The notes under the pieces are model-generated. The model saw only the letters and a list, made by a program, of their open reading frames with translations, did not search any database and was not told the origin of the DNA. Positions 61,776 through 64,000 of a stretch of DNA of 64,000 nt are shown in pieces (the first letter of the stretch is position 1; every line of letters begins with the position of its first letter). This DNA comes from Roridomyces roridus (Eukaryota; Basidiomycota; Agaricomycetes; Agaricales; Mycenaceae), in contig JARKIF010000006.1 of NCBI GenBank assembly GCA_029378245.1, forward strand, positions 248,001 to 312,000. The letters are read 5' to 3'. The position numbers and the translations under genes were made by a program.

Positions 61776-63326
61776 ATGCCTGTTGCTCTTCCAACGTTCG
61801 GCAGCTTTGATTTCGTCGCACAGACAAAGGTGCGTCCTTATCTCTCCACCGGTACCCTAGCGTTAAACTGGCACAGGAAAACCTCCCATGGGCCGACCTC
61901 CCGACTCTGGACCTATCCCTTTACTCCTCCCCATCGAACCGCACACAACTCGCCCAAGAACTGATCTCCGCCATCCACACGCACGGATTCTTCTACGTGA
62001 AAAACTTTGGCGTCGCCCCCGAGGCTGTGGACCGGCAATTCGACATTGGCAGGCAGTTCTACGAACAGGTGCCGCTTTCTGAAAAGATGCTCTATGTCCC
62101 CCCGAACTTCACAGAGGGTGGGTTCAATGGGTATATGCCTGCTGGGCGGATTGTTGTTGATCCAAATACGGGGCTGAGGGATAAGGTCGAGGTTTATAAT
62201 ATTCCGAGTGAGATTTGCTCACACCGTGGCGCTTTTTGGCTGATAAGAGTTAGAATTCAACGGTGATTTCGCGCAAGATCATCCGGACGCGGTAGCCCGC
62301 AATCTAGTCGAAATCGAGGTGTTCGTTCGGGTATGTGGGATTTGCTAGTTAATCTTGGCTACACAGATTGATATTCAGCTTCTGATAGGAAATCCAAAAG
62401 AAGATTGTCGAGCCACTGCTTACGCTCGTTGCCATCGCGCTCGAGCTCCCCGAAGATTATCTCACTAATATGCATCAGTATGAGGTCAAGAGCGAGGTCT
62501 ATCCGTCTTTTTTTTGTCGGATGCCTGCGATTCTCATTCGTTTAAAACCAGGATCATATCAGGTATGTGGCAGCCAATGCAGGCCAGTCTCATGTCTGCC
62601 TGTCTGCTGCTTAGAAAGATAGATGCGATGTTTATCGACGGATAGGTACATGAAGTGCGGCAAGCACCCAATGGAAGACAACAAGCGTCTGGCCGCGTGG
62701 GTGCCAGGTCATACCGGTTCGTTTTCTCTCTCTCCCTCAAGTGCTTCTCTTATACGAGCATGCAGACCTCGGCTCTTTCACCCTCCTCTTCCGTCAGCCT
62801 GTCGCCGGACTCCAAATCGCCGATCCCACGACCGGAGAGTGGCGCTACGTGCGCCCGCAAAACGGAATGCTGACAGTCAACACCTGCGATGCATTGCAGC
62901 TGCTCACCGCTGGCTACGTCAAGAGTACCGTCCATCGCGTAGTTCCTCCACCCGTGGATCAGCAGCAGGTGGATCGGTTGGGCTTGTTGTATTTCTCCAG
63001 GTCGGTGAAACTGCGGCTGGGAAAGACGGGCGGGGTGTATATTTATTACTTGCAGGCCGCATAACGACGTGAAGCTGGCCACTATCCAAGATTCTCCTCT
63101 GCTAAAGCGGGAGGGGTACATCGAGAATCTGTTCGAGGCGAGTGGGAATCCTGTGCCGACTATGGAGGGTGCGTCTCTGGTTTTCTTTCCTGTCGTCAAG
63201 TCCCATCTAATTTTGTATGCAGAGTGGACATTCGCGAAACAAAAGTGGCAGCGGACGGGATATTTGGGGCCCAAGGAGGCGTCGAAGGAGGTGTTGCCCG
63301 GTTTTTCGGAGAAGGTTTATACGTAG
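61776..63326 (+). CDS. 2-oxoglutarate/Fe(II)-dependent oxygenase (isopenicillin-N-synthase-like)
   Basis: Cytosolic oxygenase of 367 residues. Nine exons; introns 61830-61876, 62208-62253, 62331-62388, 62497-62551, 62563-62645, 62717-62765, 63001-63055, 63169-63222; coding length divisible by three. N-terminal DIOX_N part: LPTLDLSLYSS, LISAIHTHGFFYVKNFG. The Fe(II) facial triad is H-x-D in GHTDLGSFTLLFRQ, assembled across the 62717-62765 intron, and the distal His in STVHRVV. The 2OG-binding Arg follows in RLGLLYFSRP. An 11-nt micro-exon (62552-62562, DHIR) is needed for frame. Members act in hydroxylation or ring formation in secondary metabolism; the substrate is unknown. It faces the epimerase-like gene, tail to tail. 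Confidence 0.92.
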
Positions 63327-63542
63327 GGCGATGCACAGGAGATTGGATTGAATCGTGTATTATGCACCAGGGCCAGATCGTACAGACTAGAAGAGACTAA
63401 GCAGTAAGTACGCTGCCGCACTGCGGCAGTCCGATCCGATAACACCAAGGACAGAGACACCTCATATCAGTGATCACACAGCCTCCTATTCTTCCTATCC
63501 CAAGACAACAATTGTTACAAAATGCTCGTGAATACAGTCTGC

Positions 63543-64000
63543 TTAAACCTTGACCCATCCCTTGGCCTCGTAATCTTCCAGCGTCTCCTTGACAGTGTCC
63601 TGAATGCTCGTAAACTTGATCCCGAGGACCTTCTGTGCGCGGGTGTTATCCATGTCCCGTGGGCGGGAGGTGATGCTGCCGATGGCACCATTTTGGTAGT
63701 GCGTCGCATTAGCAGGGGCGGCGTCGACTATACAGCCCATCAGTATCCTCGTTTTCAAGGCATTGAGTTGAGCACGCACGCATATCCTGCCAAGTGTACC
63801 CAAAGCCACCAATAATAAAGCGGTTGACGTTCTTGCCCTCGGCCTTGGAAACGGCTGAGAGAGGGACGTAGGGAGGAAGCTCGCGCGTGATGGCGAGGAG
63901 GTGCGCGAGGCCGACGTCCTTGACATTGGCCCACTGCCCGCCGCCAGTCTTGGAGCCCTCAGTTGTGAACGCGTTGAACATCATCTTGGTGGAGGTATTG
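63543..64000 (-). CDS. NAD(P)-dependent epimerase/reductase (extended SDR), C-terminal part
   Basis: The gene enters from beyond the right edge and ends at 63543. One intron (63728-63779) is read. Visible blocks: WANVKDVGLAHLLAI, the usual 'V.D...AH' motif of extended SDR enzymes after the substrate site; FIIGGFGYTWQDM; then NTRAQKVLGIKFTSI and DTVKETLEDYEAKGW, the C-terminal pattern of the cinnamoyl-CoA-reductase/GRE2-like group. The Rossmann GxxGxxG and YxxxK active site lie outside the window, so activity cannot be judged. It may act near the 2OG oxygenase, 217 bp away in opposite orientation. Confidence 0.85.

Noticed and set aside
61407..61964. A longer N-terminus for the 2OG oxygenase
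   Set aside because: No family sequence occurs before 61776, and the frame reads through the first intron.
1..64000. CRISPR arrays, bacterial operons or ribosome binding sites
   Set aside because: The intron pattern and gene families are eukaryotic; no array of regularly spaced identical repeats was seen.

Overview
The window is nuclear DNA from a mushroom-forming basidiomycete (Agaricomycetes). The evidence is dense 45-60 bp GT-AG introns, almost no long uninterrupted genes, and several families I know only or mainly from Agaricomycetes: C2-helical-NACHT-WD40 proteins, a 7-TM family (DUF6534-like), MYND proteins whose N-terminus reads 'HPAL-LP-N', a secreted family with 'ALTNAQRLARGLP', and a kinase-N-lobe/tail-anchored family. 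The mix resembles Mycena-like genomes, but the genus is inference. Coordinates of spliced genes are spans; I placed introns by reading GT-AG sites and closing the reading frame.

Layout. 1-7.5 kb (+): the 3' part of a type I polyketide synthase (KS-AT-DH-MT-KR-ACP-ACP-TE), with N-terminus outside the window. 9.2-10.2 kb (-): a two-finger GATA factor. 13.3-16.0 kb (-): a kinase-N-lobe/tail-anchor family member split by a 592-bp TA-flanked element. 16.6-17.5 kb: purine-rich degenerate repeats. 17.8-18.4 kb (-): a YABBY/HMG-like basic protein. 19.0-20.6 kb (-): a single-pass Ser/Thr-rich membrane protein with a hAT-like element at a splice donor. 21.7 kb: a P450 N-terminal remnant. 22.4-29.2 kb (-): a C2-helical-NACHT-WD40 gene cut by a solo-LTR-like insertion. 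32.4-33.1 kb (+): a Zn2Cys6 protein. 34.2-35.2 kb (+): an AA9 LPMO. 35.8-37.0 kb (+): a secreted-family gene broken by a 92-bp element. 37.4-39.0 kb (-): a 7-TM protein. 40.4-41.6 kb (-): an F-box pseudogene. 41.9-43.8 kb (-): a TM-ankyrin protein. 44.8-49.8 kb (+): a MYND pseudogene split by a 3.0-kb inverted-repeat element. 50.6 kb: a small unknown protein. 52.4-54.6 kb (+): a GMC oxidoreductase. 54.8-59.0 kb: two MYND paralogues tail to tail. 60.6 kb: an intron-bearing tRNA-Arg(CCG). 61.8-63.3 kb (+): a 2-oxoglutarate/Fe(II) oxygenase. 63.5-64.0 kb (-): the end of an NAD-dependent epimerase/reductase.

Functionally, the PKS, GMC oxidase, 2OG oxygenase, reductase and P450 remnant are secondary-metabolism or lignocellulose-type genes, but they are scattered and do not form an obvious single cluster. 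The AA9 LPMO and the aryl-alcohol-oxidase-like GMC enzyme would both act outside the cell on lignocellulose.

The most striking feature is a set of five insertions of different kinds, each inside a member of a lineage-expanded gene family. In four of them the target-site duplication is readable, and in four of them removing the insert closes the host reading frame exactly. The window is a readable snapshot of several transposon types eroding expanded gene families.
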